From the NCBI GenBank assembly GCA_021613535.1, contig CP075493.1:11284001-11348000 (forward strand): a DNA stretch of 64,000 nucleotides. Direction: 5' to 3'. Under the pieces are notes generated by a model, which worked only from the letters and a program-made list of their open reading frames with translations, was not told the origin of the DNA and ran no database searches. The first letter of the stretch is position 1, and every line of letters begins with the position of its first letter. Origin of the DNA: Adineta vaga (lineage: Eukaryota > Rotifera). Positions 12,492 through 24,528 of this stretch are shown in pieces. The translations under genes and the position numbers were made by a program.

Positions 12492-13019
12492 CTTCTATTG
12501 TTGTAACTAGAGTTCTTGTCAAGAAAAAAAGCCAACCGAAAAGGTAGAAGATAAGATAAATATTCATTTATCGTAAATAAAGACTCTACAATACGGTTAT
12601 ATTTTGAGAGATATTACGAACAAACGTTGAATTTAACTTAGTAAGACGATATGAGTATGTGAAACAGCGATTTCACCCTCAAGATTTACAACCACTTACA
12701 TAAATATTCTCAAGTATCTTATTAGGTTAAAGTAAATTTTACATCTTATTAAATACAAATCAGATGGATATATTTTACTTGTTTTTTTTCGCGTATTTTT
12801 TTTACATATATAAGCATAAGACACGTGTACAAATTTATTGTATCTTTTCTTTTTCTTATTCTGTCTATCTTTACTTTGAATGTTGCTTTTACTTCATTAA
12901 GAAGAACGTGAATAACTTTCTATTCGTATAACTACATGAGAAATAGGAAAGTCTTAACAAAGATTTCATATTCGTTTGAATTTTTTAATGAGAAAAGGTT
13001 GAATAAACTCTGATCAAGT
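12492..13019. other. Probable promoter/intergenic region of the Hsp70 chimera
   Basis: About 530 bp of AT-rich sequence upstream of the Hsp70 start (reverse strand). I could not identify clear tandem heat-shock elements (inverted nGAAn units) by eye, and saw no gene. Confidence 0.4.
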
Positions 13020-14264
13020 TCACGGACATCGGATAATCTCATCTTGATCATTCGATGACATTTTTGATTCACATGATTTTCGACTATTTAATAATTGTTC
13101 AGTAGTAAAAATAATTTCATTTCCTTTTCGTGATCGAACATCTCCACCATATTTGTTTTCTAATTGTTTTTGAAAATTACGGACTTGAATATGATCAGGA
13201 GCAAGTAATAATATCTGTCGATATATTTCATAAATTCCTTGTGTCGTTGCTTTTAAACGCATTGTTTCACGTTCTTCATCAGTAAGATTTGGAATAGTGG
13301 CTAAAATTTGATTCCATTGATTCATTAAATCTGTATCAGTATTTTCTCGAAAAGATTGATCTTTCGAACATATCGGCGTGGATTGAAGTTTTTCAATTTT
13401 ACAGATAATACGACGTGATGTATGTTCCAAATAGTTACGAAAATCTATAAATATTAACAAAAGAAATCAAGAGATGCCTTCAGTGTGTGACTTACGACCG
13501 AGATAATCTTTAAATTTTTGAAGACCAAATTGTTCTGGTTTGATATAAATTCGATCACCATAATAGGGATCCGATTCGTTGTCATATAAACTTCTCAATT
13601 CTCCAAACAGAATATGACCGAAACCATTTGGCATACAACCATGTTTGATATCCATTCCACTATATATATAAAGAAAAACAATCATCTTCTACAACTACAT
13701 TCAATGCACTTACTACGCTGGATACATTGATTTTCGTTCATCTTTTGGACCACGTTCACGAAAATGTGACGATTCATCTCCACGTACATAAATAAATGAT
13801 TTTGGAGTTGATCGAGCAAGTTTGATTAGATTTAAAATCGATGTAAGACTATTCATAACGAAATGTTTCAAACGTTTGTAATAACCAGAAAGTTGCTCTT
13901 CACTACCATAGGGTTGAGCATCTTTAGCAGTCATAAATCGAGTAAAAAATTGCTTTGTTGAATCATATAAAATAAACATTCCTTTCGAAAATTGAATAGG
14001 CTGTCCATTGAGAATTGCTTCTTGCATAAAAAAGTGTAAGAGCGAACAAATATTATCTTCATTGATATCCCTGTACGATTGATCATTTAAAATGATTTCA
14101 GCGAAAAACTTTCGACCGAAATTTGCTCGAGTAGCATTGATATTTACCTTTGGTTGTTCACAACAAGTCTCATTCGTATTCAATCTAATTGGTACTTTTC
14201 TTAATGACCAACCGTAGATCGACGAAATATAAATCAGAAAAAAAAGTATAAAGAAACGAAACAT
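13020..14264 (-). CDS. Secreted protein of unknown function, three exons
   Basis: Exons 14264-13714, 13659-13496 and 13444-13020, with 54- and 51-bp introns, sum to 1140 nt (379 residues) in phase. The chosen ATG starts a strong signal peptide (MFRFFILFFLIYISSIYG); an ATG at 14333 would put 23 residues before it. The mature region has CCEQP, a central block with FIYVRGDESSH and GPKDERKSMYPAYGMDIKHG, and IYIKPEQFGLQ followed by a helical, charged C-terminus. Cysteines are few. The block of conserved-looking Gly, His, Asp and Lys suggests an enzyme domain, but I do not recognise the family. Its 3' end is close to no other gene on this strand, and the ART-PARG gene ends 229 bp upstream of its start. 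Confidence 0.75.
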
Positions 14265-14492
14265 ATGGCGGGTAATATGCATATAAATATGAGAATAAAT
14301 CGTTTTATAATATACTTCATGATATTCATTCATGTGTTATATATTTACTTAAATATTTGCTTTATTAGTATGTTGTCATGAAACAAACGTACAATGGTGG
14401 CAGCAAGGAGAAGGAGAGAAAAAGAACTGTATAAGTTAATACTGATTCAACTTGAAAGTATTTGACAGGAAGAAAATTTTGAAAATATATAC

Positions 14493-17400
14493 TCAAGATG
14501 GATGAAAATATTTTGCTCGATGGTAACTATTATAATTATAACATAGTGCTTTCCATTTACATGGAACTTGACAGTGAGTTGTTGATTGGTATAGTTCTGT
14601 ATATGATGGATGTGAATATCTTGTGCGATGGGGGATACTATGATCCCGACAGTCGACTCGCCATTTGCACTCCATTTTTGCTGTTTGCGATTTCTGAAAG
14701 ATTTGTTCTTCATTAGAACTGTACACATGAGCATATTTCATACAATGATTTGGAGTGTTGTGCGAAAGACTTCGAATGTCTATTGCTCCTGATAACTCCT
14801 CGAAATGAAGACAATCAGATGGTGTTTGTGGACAAGAAGAAGCAAACGGAAGTTCAAATTCTTCGAAGCGATTTTTCTTGCACAACATTTCCAAAATATC
14901 ACGGTCAGGACAACGTGGAGCACAATGACGGAATTTACTACAGTGACTGGCAACTTCTTTTCGATATTCCATACATTTATGTGCTTTTTCACACAGAGGT
15001 AAATGACGATACTGTTTTAAATGTTCATCGTTTTGTTTCTGACATCGACCTTCGTCTGGACAATAATCTGGATGGTCGAATTCTCGTGGATGATTTTCCT
15101 CATTAATCCGGTGACATAAACCACCGTCTCGACATTGCTTTCGATGAATGAATGAAGTTGTATGAACTATATCATCCGTTCTTTTACATTTCACATTAAT
15201 AGTTGCTTGAATACAAAGAGGTGGATGAGAAAATTGATTACTATGCTGATGTTTATACATCTCCCTACATTTCGCACCATATTTGCAAGGTGTTCGATCA
15301 AATATTGTCACATTAGCAACAGTTACACCATCACTTAAAAGTCGATAAGGTCCAATGATTATATTAGATTTGTTCATTGCAGTGTTCGGTTCTACAGTTT
15401 GACCATCTAAGATAGTAGCAAACGGTTGATAGTTTCCTTCTGGATTAAGTTGACGACCAGCATTATAATCGTCAACAATAGCAAATACAATCGTGTCGAA
15501 AAAACCAGCGTATTGTTCGATAACGGAATAAAAGATTTTTGCAACATGTTCAGTTGGATTTTTAAAAGCTCCACAACCAAGTGCTGATAGAATGAGACAA
15601 TCGTGATTATGATGATGAGCTATAGCAAAGATATTTTCAATCTTTTTCCTTGTTCCAACAGCAAACTGGGGTGCAAGAAAATTCCCTTTCAATTCAGGAT
15701 CACGATAAGCAGCCATGGCAATGGAACAAACATTTTCTAATGGATTTTCCATAAAGGCATAACCTTTTTCTTCTGTTTGTCGAAAAACAGTAATACCTGT
15801 CGTATAGATAGCACCATATTCATTCATTGGATACATATTATTTGGATCTGAAATACGATCAAGACGACTCTCGGATGTGCAATGAAAACGATCAGCACGC
15901 GGTTCTTTAAGAAAATCGTCAAGACCAATATCAAGACTACGACAATAATCCGATCGACGAAAGATATTTTCTTCTTGTGCTCCATCACCTTTCCGAAATC
16001 CACCACCAGGACTAGTTGCACTTGCCATATTGAGAAGAACAGGTCGTTTACCCATTTTCGTCATACGTTCATATTCATGCAAACAATCGTTACGAACGAC
16101 ACGAATCGTCGTTCGAGAATAAGGTGTTTTTGTGAAATTTAATTTTTCCGTTCTTTCAAGAGTTGATTCATGATTATAAACAATAGTTTTCAATTCATTT
16201 TTTAAATTCAATTGTATTTCACGATCTTCAATCATAAAACTTCTTTTTTTAATAACACCAAGTGTATTTAACATGACAGTAACTCGAAGTAAATGACGTA
16301 TTTGATCTGGTGTTGGTTTCTTTGGATCATGGGAAGTACCATGAGCTGGATCACGTTTTTGGTTTTTTACACGCTCAAACTGTTCATTCCATAGGTGCGA
16401 ATTCCAACGATAACGAAAGATTTTATGTTTAGGATTAGCAACAAATTGCATTATATCCGGTTTGATTTCTAACATTTCTCTCTCATACCATGTATCATCA
16501 TCAATTTCACCTCCATCTGAATTATTTGAAGTATTGCCAAGAACCATAGTGAGCACAGTGCCATTATCAATACGAAGTGCTCCACGATCTAGACATTTTT
16601 CAAATACATCTTCGTCAGATAATTCCAGAATAAGATGATCACCAATAAGCTTATGATGTATAACTGCATTTCGAAATTCTCTATGTTTAATAATACTTTG
16701 AATGGAAGATGATTTGGGAATTGGATGTAGAACTAGTCGACAAGCAAGTTTCGTCTTTTTTTGTAATGTTATTTTATCAACAATAACAAAACTTTTCGTT
16801 GACCATAGTCTTGCGACATTAGCAGAAATAATACATGCCGAACCTGAATGTTTGTTAATTTGAACATAAAGAGAAGTCGACAGATCAGATTCTCCAATTT
16901 CACGAGCAATTGCGTCGTGTAAATGTTGTTTCTTAAATGTCGCGGTAAATCATCGAAGAAACAACTATCTGCACAATAGTATATATCACCTAAGAAATTT
17001 TTTAGTCGAAAAGTTTCATGGGATGAAGCACCTGTAAGTTCTTCTAACGAAGAAGAAACAACACGATAAATGTTCGAAAATTGTGCATTCAATATATCGC
17101 ATGATAACAATGGCTTCTCTCCTTTGTGTACCTCCAGCCACCGACGAGACACTTCCTTTGCTGTTGGTAATTGTTCATCTTGTAATTCTTTGGTGACATT
17201 GAGCACGACGTACGAAATGAGTTCAATGGTTTCAACTATTGTGATAAAATCTTTTGCACGTTTTGGATCTAATGCAATTTTTCCAATTTTGTTCAACAGA
17301 CGATCTTTCAGGTCGTTGTTAGCCACATGTATGACACCAATACCTAATTTTAAATAACATTTTACTTTCTTTGGCTTCATTGAAGCGAGATCTTCAATTC

Positions 17401-19208
17401 GTCTAGCAATTAATATTTCCAGTTTATAATCATCGTCAGTATTCAATGGTAGATCAGGTATGTAAACTATATGTGTGTGTTCGAGATTTGATGAAGATGA
17501 CCTATGCGATTTTTCTGATGTTATTGATTTTTTATGCGATGCAGATTGTCGATTATTTTCATCTGACTTGCATACTAAATAACAACATGTTAAATTATTA
17601 ATGTGGAATGTCGATTAGTAATTTAAAAGAAGTATATTTTATTAAGTATTCAAAATCAGTTATATCATCAACTAAATCGATAACATATTCTGTCAAATAA
17701 ACTTACCAGTCGATCTCTCCGACGATGAGATATGTTGTTTCAATTCAAGTGATCGTTGATGCCAATGCATACTCATATCGTAGTCACCGTTCTGTGATGT
17801 CAATTTCCCCAAATCTTCATATAATTCAATAAGTAAAGAATCATTTGGTGGAAGTTGTTTGATGAACCGATGAAAATATTGTTCTGCTAATTGAAATTTT
17901 CCCATTCGTAATAAAATGTTTCCAAATACTCGAAGGTTTGTTTCTCCATTGCCAACTTGTTGTTTCATATGATTAAGAACTTGTTTCAGATCATGTTCAT
18001 CATCATTACATAAAGTCATTCGAATAATCCAAAGCTGTTGATCATCTTGATGAATGTTCTGAAGGCGAAATATAGATCCAAGCATAAAGAGAACTTCTAA
18101 TTCATCCGCAAAATAACTGTATGAACTTATTTCAGCGAATGGTTTTGAACTAATCGTTTTAGAATCAGAATTGATTTCAAATAAAACTCGTTGTAATTCC
18201 GACGAATTATCAGAAAGTTCAAAAAAGGAAAGAGCTCGGTCCTGTAAAAGACTAGTAGAAAAGAATGAGTTAATTGAAATAAATTGTCCAATACGCTTTT
18301 CCAAAGTTTTCAATTCATTCAATGGCATCATTTGAGATCGATAAACTTGCATGGGGATTTTTGATTGATAATCTAGTAAACAATGATAAATATCTGAGAT
18401 AAATGAACGAAATAAAAATATCATATGAATATCTTGATTGCGCAATGCAGTATTGAGTGTTTTGTAAAAGAAGGATTCTCTTGTATACCACCATAATGCG
18501 TTACTTGATGAATAGCCTTCTTCGAATTCTCGAAGATTATTCATTTCATCAGGATTTCCTTGATATTGCTTTTTAAGATGTTCAACAAGTTCATTTCGAT
18601 CAGCTGGATGTGATTTCAATCGTAAAAGACAATCGACAAGAATTTGTGAAAAAACAAATTGTCCATTGACACCAGTTGTCGATGTACCAAGAGAACTAGT
18701 TGTGCTAAAGAAACTCATTGCTAACGGTTCTTCAACTTTCTTTTGTATTCTATGATCTGATTCAATTCGAAATATAAGCTCATTAAGTTCAGTAAGAACA
18801 GCTTTTATCTACAATTATTAATCAAATTGAGAATATTTTCATATTTGTATGTATATAAGTTACTTTTGAGAATTTCGATGACCATTGTTCATTAGTTTTT
18901 TTATCAGCACAATAAACATATATTGATATAACATGTTTATAGTCATGAATATATGGTACGATTTCTTTTCCTAATTTTCCATTGACAATGACAACTAGTC
19001 GGTCCTTTTGTGATCTTTCTTCGATAAAGTTTAGACACTGCTTAACATCTTGAAATTTTTTTACATGATTTATAATACAACGAAGTTTACGTTCTGTATC
19101 ACGTGATTCAGTAAGATTGGTATCGAGCCAAATAAGGCTAAATATTTTTAATTGTTTATCATGATCGTCTGTATGCATATCATCACTGGATAAATCAACT
19201 CTTGCCAT
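14493..19208 (-). CDS. ADP-ribosyltransferase-TPR-PARG-zinc-finger chimera (one frameshift)
   Basis: Exons 19208-18864, 18808-17707 and 17574-14493 are joined by 55- and 132-bp introns, the second join in phase 1. Residues 1-145 are a receiver-like region (DRLVVIVNGKLGKEIVPYI). The ART domain follows, with the arginine-specific triad: Arg272 in VYRSQ, Ser299-Thr-Ser in FFSTS, and Glu351/Glu353 in DELEV. Then come TPR-like helices, a region of unknown fold, and near residues 1006-1018 the bacterial-type PARG signature GGGF...AQEEN plus LGCGAFKNP. Six CxxxxxC...H...F/YxHP units end the chain (CKYGAKC, CRDGGLC, CPDEGRC, CEKAHKC, CKWRVDC, CKWKALC), resembling PBZ poly(ADP-ribose)-binding fingers. 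One base appears missing at about 16941-16946, without which the model is 1509 residues. Alternatives: two genes, because an AATAAA lies in the 132-bp intron, or an operon with trans-splicing. Confidence 0.7.
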
Positions 19209-19889
19209 AATAATTAATAAAATAAGATAATCTGAAAATATTATATCTCGTTTTTATTTTTATTTACAACAAAATGAATGCGTGCTCATTGCTTTGTACT
19301 GTCATGAGTGCATATTTATTTACCAACGTATACAAAATTGAATAGACTGACTAATGAGAATAATTTAGTCAGCCACTTTTCTTTTCCAGGATGGAAATCG
19401 TAATCTTGCATCTCGATGTTTTCTGGCGTGGTCTAATCTAGTCACTAACTGTCTGATAAAAATGTGCGTAGTAAGAAACTTGCAAAAAAAGGATTTATTT
19501 TCCTTGATATTGCAGCATTCTAAAGCTTGTTGGACTTTCGCGGAGGTGACTCGGAAGAGCATGTAATAAAAATTTCGTGTTTCGTGCACAAAAAAAGTAT
19601 GCTTGTGGACAAAAAAAGACCGACTGATTGTAGCAACTGCTTTCGAATGTGTTTAACTTGAAAGTGAAAGTGCTTCAGTAGCATAAGATGTATGCTTCTA
19701 CGAGAAGAATACTGATTGTTGTTTGCTTATTCGTTCTGTTTGATTTTCTTCGAGACGAATAATAGTGATGTAAAAGAAGCGATGGATTTCGCTTTATTTT
19801 GATCCACTGTAATTAAAGTTTCAAAGAGAAAAACACGAGAAAAAAAGATTGCTAATCGAAAAACAATAGTCTCTGCTGCAAAACTCGAA
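19209..19889. other. Intergenic, nothing firmly recognised
   Basis: Upstream region of the ART-PARG gene. A 74-codon reverse frame at 19365-19589 (basic C-terminus HRDARLRFPSWKRK) lies in slightly less AT-rich DNA but matches no family I know. Confidence 0.4.
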
Positions 19890-20460
19890 TGTCTTTTGTT
19901 AGATCATCCTGTTCGTCTTCTTCCTCTTCAACTACTTGAATTTCAGCATCGCCATCTTCAACGTTGTCATTGCTTTTCAAATAATCAATATCATCTTTAT
20001 CTTGCCAATTTTATTTGCCGATTGCTTCAGCCCCCAATTTTTTGACTGTGCAAGCAGCATTTCACAGTTATCCGTGTTTCAAATAGTCATATGGTATATA
20101 AAAGTAAGCTCGGTCACCCAATCTTAACACAAGAAAGATGACATCTTATTGAGATAAATTTTTGAAAAACTTACTCATCTACGTCTCCATGAATTTTGTA
20201 CAATAAATACGCTCGAGCGATCACTATAACCAACTACTAGAAGGGTATGTCTAAATCACATCGATTTCCTTTGTAGTGAAGTTACTACAACTGAAGAAGT
20301 GCGATTACCTTCCATGTAATAATCGACCTATTCTATTACTGTTCGGTATACGAACAATTCCATGTTCATCTGCTTTGTCAAATGACTTATAGAAATTGTG
20401 ATTAACTATGAAAGAAAAGCCTTGAGCAAGACAAGATTTCATCGATATCTTTGCCTGCTA
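19890..20460 (-). pseudogene. Relic of a papain-like cysteine peptidase with acidic tail
   Basis: This is a degraded copy of the two intact-looking genes at 21.1-24.1 kb. Reverse-strand pieces still read KSCLAQGF, KSFDKADEHGIV, VVGYSDRS (active-site His region) and VQNSWR (Asn region), then IPYDYLKH and an acidic tail region with multiple stops and frame slips. The N-terminal half with the catalytic Cys is absent. The intron positions after the LHGR block match the siblings. This is the most decayed member of a three-copy tandem array. Confidence 0.8.
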
Positions 20461-21120
20461 GCTATTAATAAATGTGATAGATGACTACTCCTAGAGAAAA
20501 AGAAAAGATTTCTTTGGAAATCATCCTGCTATATAATGTATTTTTCTTCGTTTTCTTAGTCGTATTTGTTTGGAGTAGAAGTATGTTGACCGTTTGAAAT
20601 AGGTACCTACAAATGAATAGAACTGTATTGCCGTGAATAAGCAATGGGAGATGCCGTTTCTTTCTATTTGTATATACTGATTAACATAATCATATTTACG
20701 TTGATATTCGACATTCAAATATTTCTTGAATAAAAACAGCAATAATATATAGATGTCTGATGATTCTTTCTTCGTACTTTTGATGTTTGTCATTTATTTT
20801 CTATTTTGATTGATTTTAACTGAAAAATGATCCGATTGCTCAAAGTGTGCTTATTATGATAGAGTCAATGTGTTCTTCATTCATTTCTCGATGATGAAAA
20901 ATCGATTTAAATAAGACAATTTTATCCGGTTTTCTTCAGATGGATGATGATATCGAAGAGAGGATTACCACATGAATAATAAGTATATATGTTACCCACA
21001 CCCTCAAGATAGTGTGAGCTTCTCTATATTTTTAAAAGAAGAACATTGTGAAAAATAATTTTCAACAGAAAATAAAAATCCTCAATACAACATTCAAATT
21101 TCTTTCGTTGAATTGTTTTA
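20461..21120. other. Intergenic, nothing recognised
   Basis: AT-rich spacer between peptidase relic and the next peptidase gene. A 90-codon reverse frame at 20521-20793 has no family features. Confidence 0.4.
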
Positions 21121-22390
21121 TTATTCATCTTCGTCCTCGTCGTCTTCTTCTTCATCATCTTCATCTTCTTCTTCTACTTCTTCGATATCGGCATCATCTT
21201 CATCTTCATCATCTTCCTCTTCTTCTTCATCATCATCTTCTAAATAATCAACCTCATCTTCATCGTTCCAACCTTCATTGCCCATTGTTGCAACTCCTAA
21301 CTTTTTAACTGTCCAAGCAGCATTACATAATTCATCACTTCCCAAATAATCATATGGTATATAACAATAACCTCGATCGCCCTAAATGCAAAGAAAGAAA
21401 ACATTTGTCGCTGGAATAAATTATTGAAAAACTCACCCAAACTTGTCCCCACGAATTCCGTACAATGAATGCTCTCGAATGATCACTATAGCCAGCGACG
21501 ACAAGAGCATGACTAAAACAAATCAATTTCTCTCATATCGAAATCAATATAACCATTCAAGAATATAATTACCTTCCATGTGATGAACGACCTATTTCAT
21601 TAGCTTTTGGCATAGGAACAATTCCATGGTCATCTGCTTTGTCAAATGACTTGAACAGATTGAGACTGATGAGAAAAGGATATCCTTGAGCAAGACAAGC
21701 TTTCATCTCATTCACATTTATATCAACTTCAAGCGCTTCGGTAATACTGTTTGATACAGCAGCAGCATAACACTGTTTATTTGGTTTCGTATTGACTTTT
21801 TTAATATTATATGGCCATAGCCATTCAGCACAAACACCCTGTTCTTCAACGGCTTCAATTGTTGTAGCAATACTCGTACCTTCATCAGTAATATCAGGAT
21901 CACCTTCGTTATCTTTAATTCGACTGTTGTAGTAAATAAAGAGACGACTGACATCTTCTAGACGACCAGTAATTCTGTAGTTCAAATACTCATAGATTCC
22001 AGCCATGGCATTTGCCGTACTATAAGAATAGATTAAAACGGAGTGGTGCTAATATGAATACGTGATACTTACCAACTGTTTGCATCAGATTGATCTTCGA
22101 TCTGTGTCATCCATGGTCGAAGATCAACTTTTTGTGGTAATTGTGGAGCACTGTAGACGACATATTGTGAGAAATCTCTGTTTAAACTAGCTTTCTGTGG
22201 TTTTTTCGCAGTATCTTTTGAACCATTGAGACGAAAACGTTTGTTTGTCTTCCGATTGTGCAAGAATGTTTTCTTGATGATATGTCCTTTATCTTTGGGT
22301 ATTTGAGCGGTCATTGTAGTTCTATGTGATATTCAAAAGAAAGTTATCATCAATATGATCCTACTTCACAGATGCCTACCTACTAGCCAT
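21121..22390 (-). CDS. Papain-like (C1A) cysteine peptidase with polyacidic C-terminal tail
   Basis: Five exons (22390-22380, 22321-22073, 22019-21573, 21512-21437, 21381-21121) sum to 1044 nt (347 residues). The first is an 11-nt mini-exon encoding MAS and part of the next codon, and the fourth is only 76 nt. Gln81 and Cys87 (EDQSDANSC) form the N-terminal active site; the Cys codon is split by an intron (TG|T). His237 is in SHALVVAGYSD and Asn255 in VRNSWGQ, so the catalytic set is complete. The family is the C1A-like branch with an ExxxYL helix after the Cys (TANAMAGIYEYL). There is no signal peptide. The last 53 or so residues are almost all Asp/Glu, which is unusual for a peptidase and might act in binding or autoinhibition (inference). 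Confidence 0.85.
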
Positions 22391-22802
22391 TGACAAACTT
22401 AGTAGTTTTTTGCCCTACAAAGGAAAAACATTATACAGAAATTATGCTGCTATGTCATTCTAAATACTTTGTTGTTACTCTTTTTATGATGTAGATATAT
22501 CGTTTAAAATAAGTAGTGATAAAGAATAAATACGTTAAATATTTTTTTGTTATGATATTATTCATCCACCTGTGTTTACTGACTTGTGACAAACGACGAG
22601 AAGAAGAGAAACAAATACATGTTAAGATGTAATTACTATAGTGTTGACATGAATAATCGAACGGATACGCCTTTTTTCTGTTCGAAGTTCAAAAATTCTA
22701 CAAATATTCATTGTGAATTTTATTAAAATAATCTCTGTGACGCGAAATATTGATGAAATATAGTAAAAAAAGATTTTCATTGAATAGAAAATAAAAATAT
22801 TA
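22391..22802. other. Spacer between peptidase genes
   Basis: About 410 bp, AT-rich, similar in placement to the spacer upstream of the sibling gene. No additional gene recognised. Confidence 0.4.
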
Positions 22803-24056
22803 TTATTCGTCGTCATCATCATCTTCATCATAGTCTTCTTCTTCTACTTCTTCGATATCAGCATCGTCATCATCTTCATCATCATCATCTTCTTCTTCAT
22901 CATCATCTTCTAAATAGTCCTCCTCATCTTCATCTTCCCAACCTTCGTTGCCCATCGTTGCAACTCCTAACTTTTTAACTGTCCAGGCAGAATCACACAA
23001 ATCGCTATTTCCTATATAATCATATGGTATATAACAGTAACCTCGATCACCCTAAATCAACAGAAAAAAAGAGATAATTTTTGTTGTAATAATTTATTAG
23101 AAAACTCACCCAACTTTGTCCCCATGAATTTCGTACAATAAATGCTCTTGAATGATCGCTATAACCTGATAATACGACAGAATGTCTACAACGAAATAAG
23201 AGAAAAAGAACTATTGTGAAGTTTGATATAAAACAATTACCTTCCGTGGGATGCTCGACTTGTTTCAGTACTTTTCGGCATAGGAACAATTCCATGTGTA
23301 CTTGCCTTATCAAAAGATTTGAACAATTCGAGAATAAGTAAGATAGGAAATCCTTGAGCGAGACATGCCCTCATCTCGTTCAGATCGATATCAACTGCAA
23401 GTGCTTCGCTGATGCTATTTGCTACAGCAGCATCGTAGCATTGTTTATTTGGTTTTGTATTGACTTTTCTTATATTGTATGGCCAAATATACTCTGGACA
23501 GACACCAAATTCTTCAACAGTTTCAATCGTGGAAGCTACAGTACTTCCATCATCGATAACATGAGGATCATCATCGTTATCTCGAACTCGAGCATTGTAG
23601 TAGACAAAAAGACGACTGACATCCTCAAGACGACCTGTAATTCTGTAGTTCAAATACTCATAGATTCCAGCCATGGCATTTGCTGTACTATAAGAATGGA
23701 TTAAAACGGAGTGGTGCTAATATGAATACGTGATACTTACCAACTGTTTGCATCAGATTGATCTTCGATCTGTGTCATCCATGGTCGAAGATCAACTTTT
23801 TGTGGTAATTGTGGAGCACTGTAGACGACATATTGTGAGAAATCTCTGTTTAGACTAGCTTTTTGGTTTTCGAGCACTGTCTTTAGCGCCATTGAGACGA
23901 TAACGTTGATTTGTTTTTCGATTGTGCAAGAATGTTTTCTTAATAATAGGTCCTTTACCTTTTAATGTTTGAGTGGTTGTGGTAGTTCTACATGAAATTC
24001 AAAAGAAAGTTATTACTAATCTGACTAAATTTCAAAGATGCCTACTTGCTTGCCAT
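22803..24056 (-). CDS. Papain-like cysteine peptidase paralogue, 5' frame lesion
   Basis: Same exon plan as its neighbour: 24056-24046, 23987-23741, 23687-23241, 23185-23110 and 23051-22803. The catalytic Cys (split codon, SC|TANAMAG), His (RHSVVLSGYSD) and Asn (VRNSWGQ) are all present, and the tail is again polyacidic (DDDDEDDDDAD). Exon 2 is 247 nt instead of 249 nt, and the frame from the mini-exon meets TAG just after ARKPKS. An in-frame ATG at 23892 downstream of the lesion would restore the catalytic domain while shortening the N-terminal region by about 30 residues. So it is either a gene with a new start or an early-stage pseudogene. Exons 2-3 and the intron between them are almost identical to the sibling's, far closer than the rest. 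Confidence 0.75.
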
Positions 24057-24528
24057 TATTACAGTGCTATTTAGTTGTTTCCTCAAAATAGGAAAAAATA
24101 TTTATTTAGAAAATTATATTGCTACTTGTTTGTAACGGAGATATGTTGTTTGTTTGAAACACAGGTAATGATGATGAATAATTACGTTAAATATATTTTT
24201 TGTTATGACATTATCGATCCACGTGTGTTTAGTGAATTGAGACAGTTGAAACGAAGAGGAAAAACAGATAGATATTTGTAATATCACATTGTTCATAGTT
24301 ATGAAATATTATAGATAAAAATAATATTTTTGAAGTCTATATGAATTAATAGTTGTTTGCGTTTGCGAGCTGGAGAAAAAGATAAGAATATAAAACAAAA
24401 CACATTGATGTGCATTTTCAACATTTAATAATATAAAGCAAGATACGAAAATGTCAGTTCTATAAATCACATACTTGAAACAACGAATAAAGAAAATATA
24501 ACATTTTGATTTATATTGATTTGTATAG
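24057..24528. other. Divergent intergenic region
   Basis: About 470 bp between the reverse-strand peptidase start and the forward dehydrogenase start. Short frames here have no family features. Confidence 0.4.

Noticed and set aside
14498-15106. Forward-strand open frames of 72 and 118 codons
   Set aside because: They are antisense to the conserved zinc-finger part of the reverse-strand gene and have no family features or splice support.
21048-21308. Leu/His-rich forward frame (86 codons)
   Set aside because: It is the antisense reading of the polyacidic Asp/Glu tail of the peptidase; composition is explained by that repeat.
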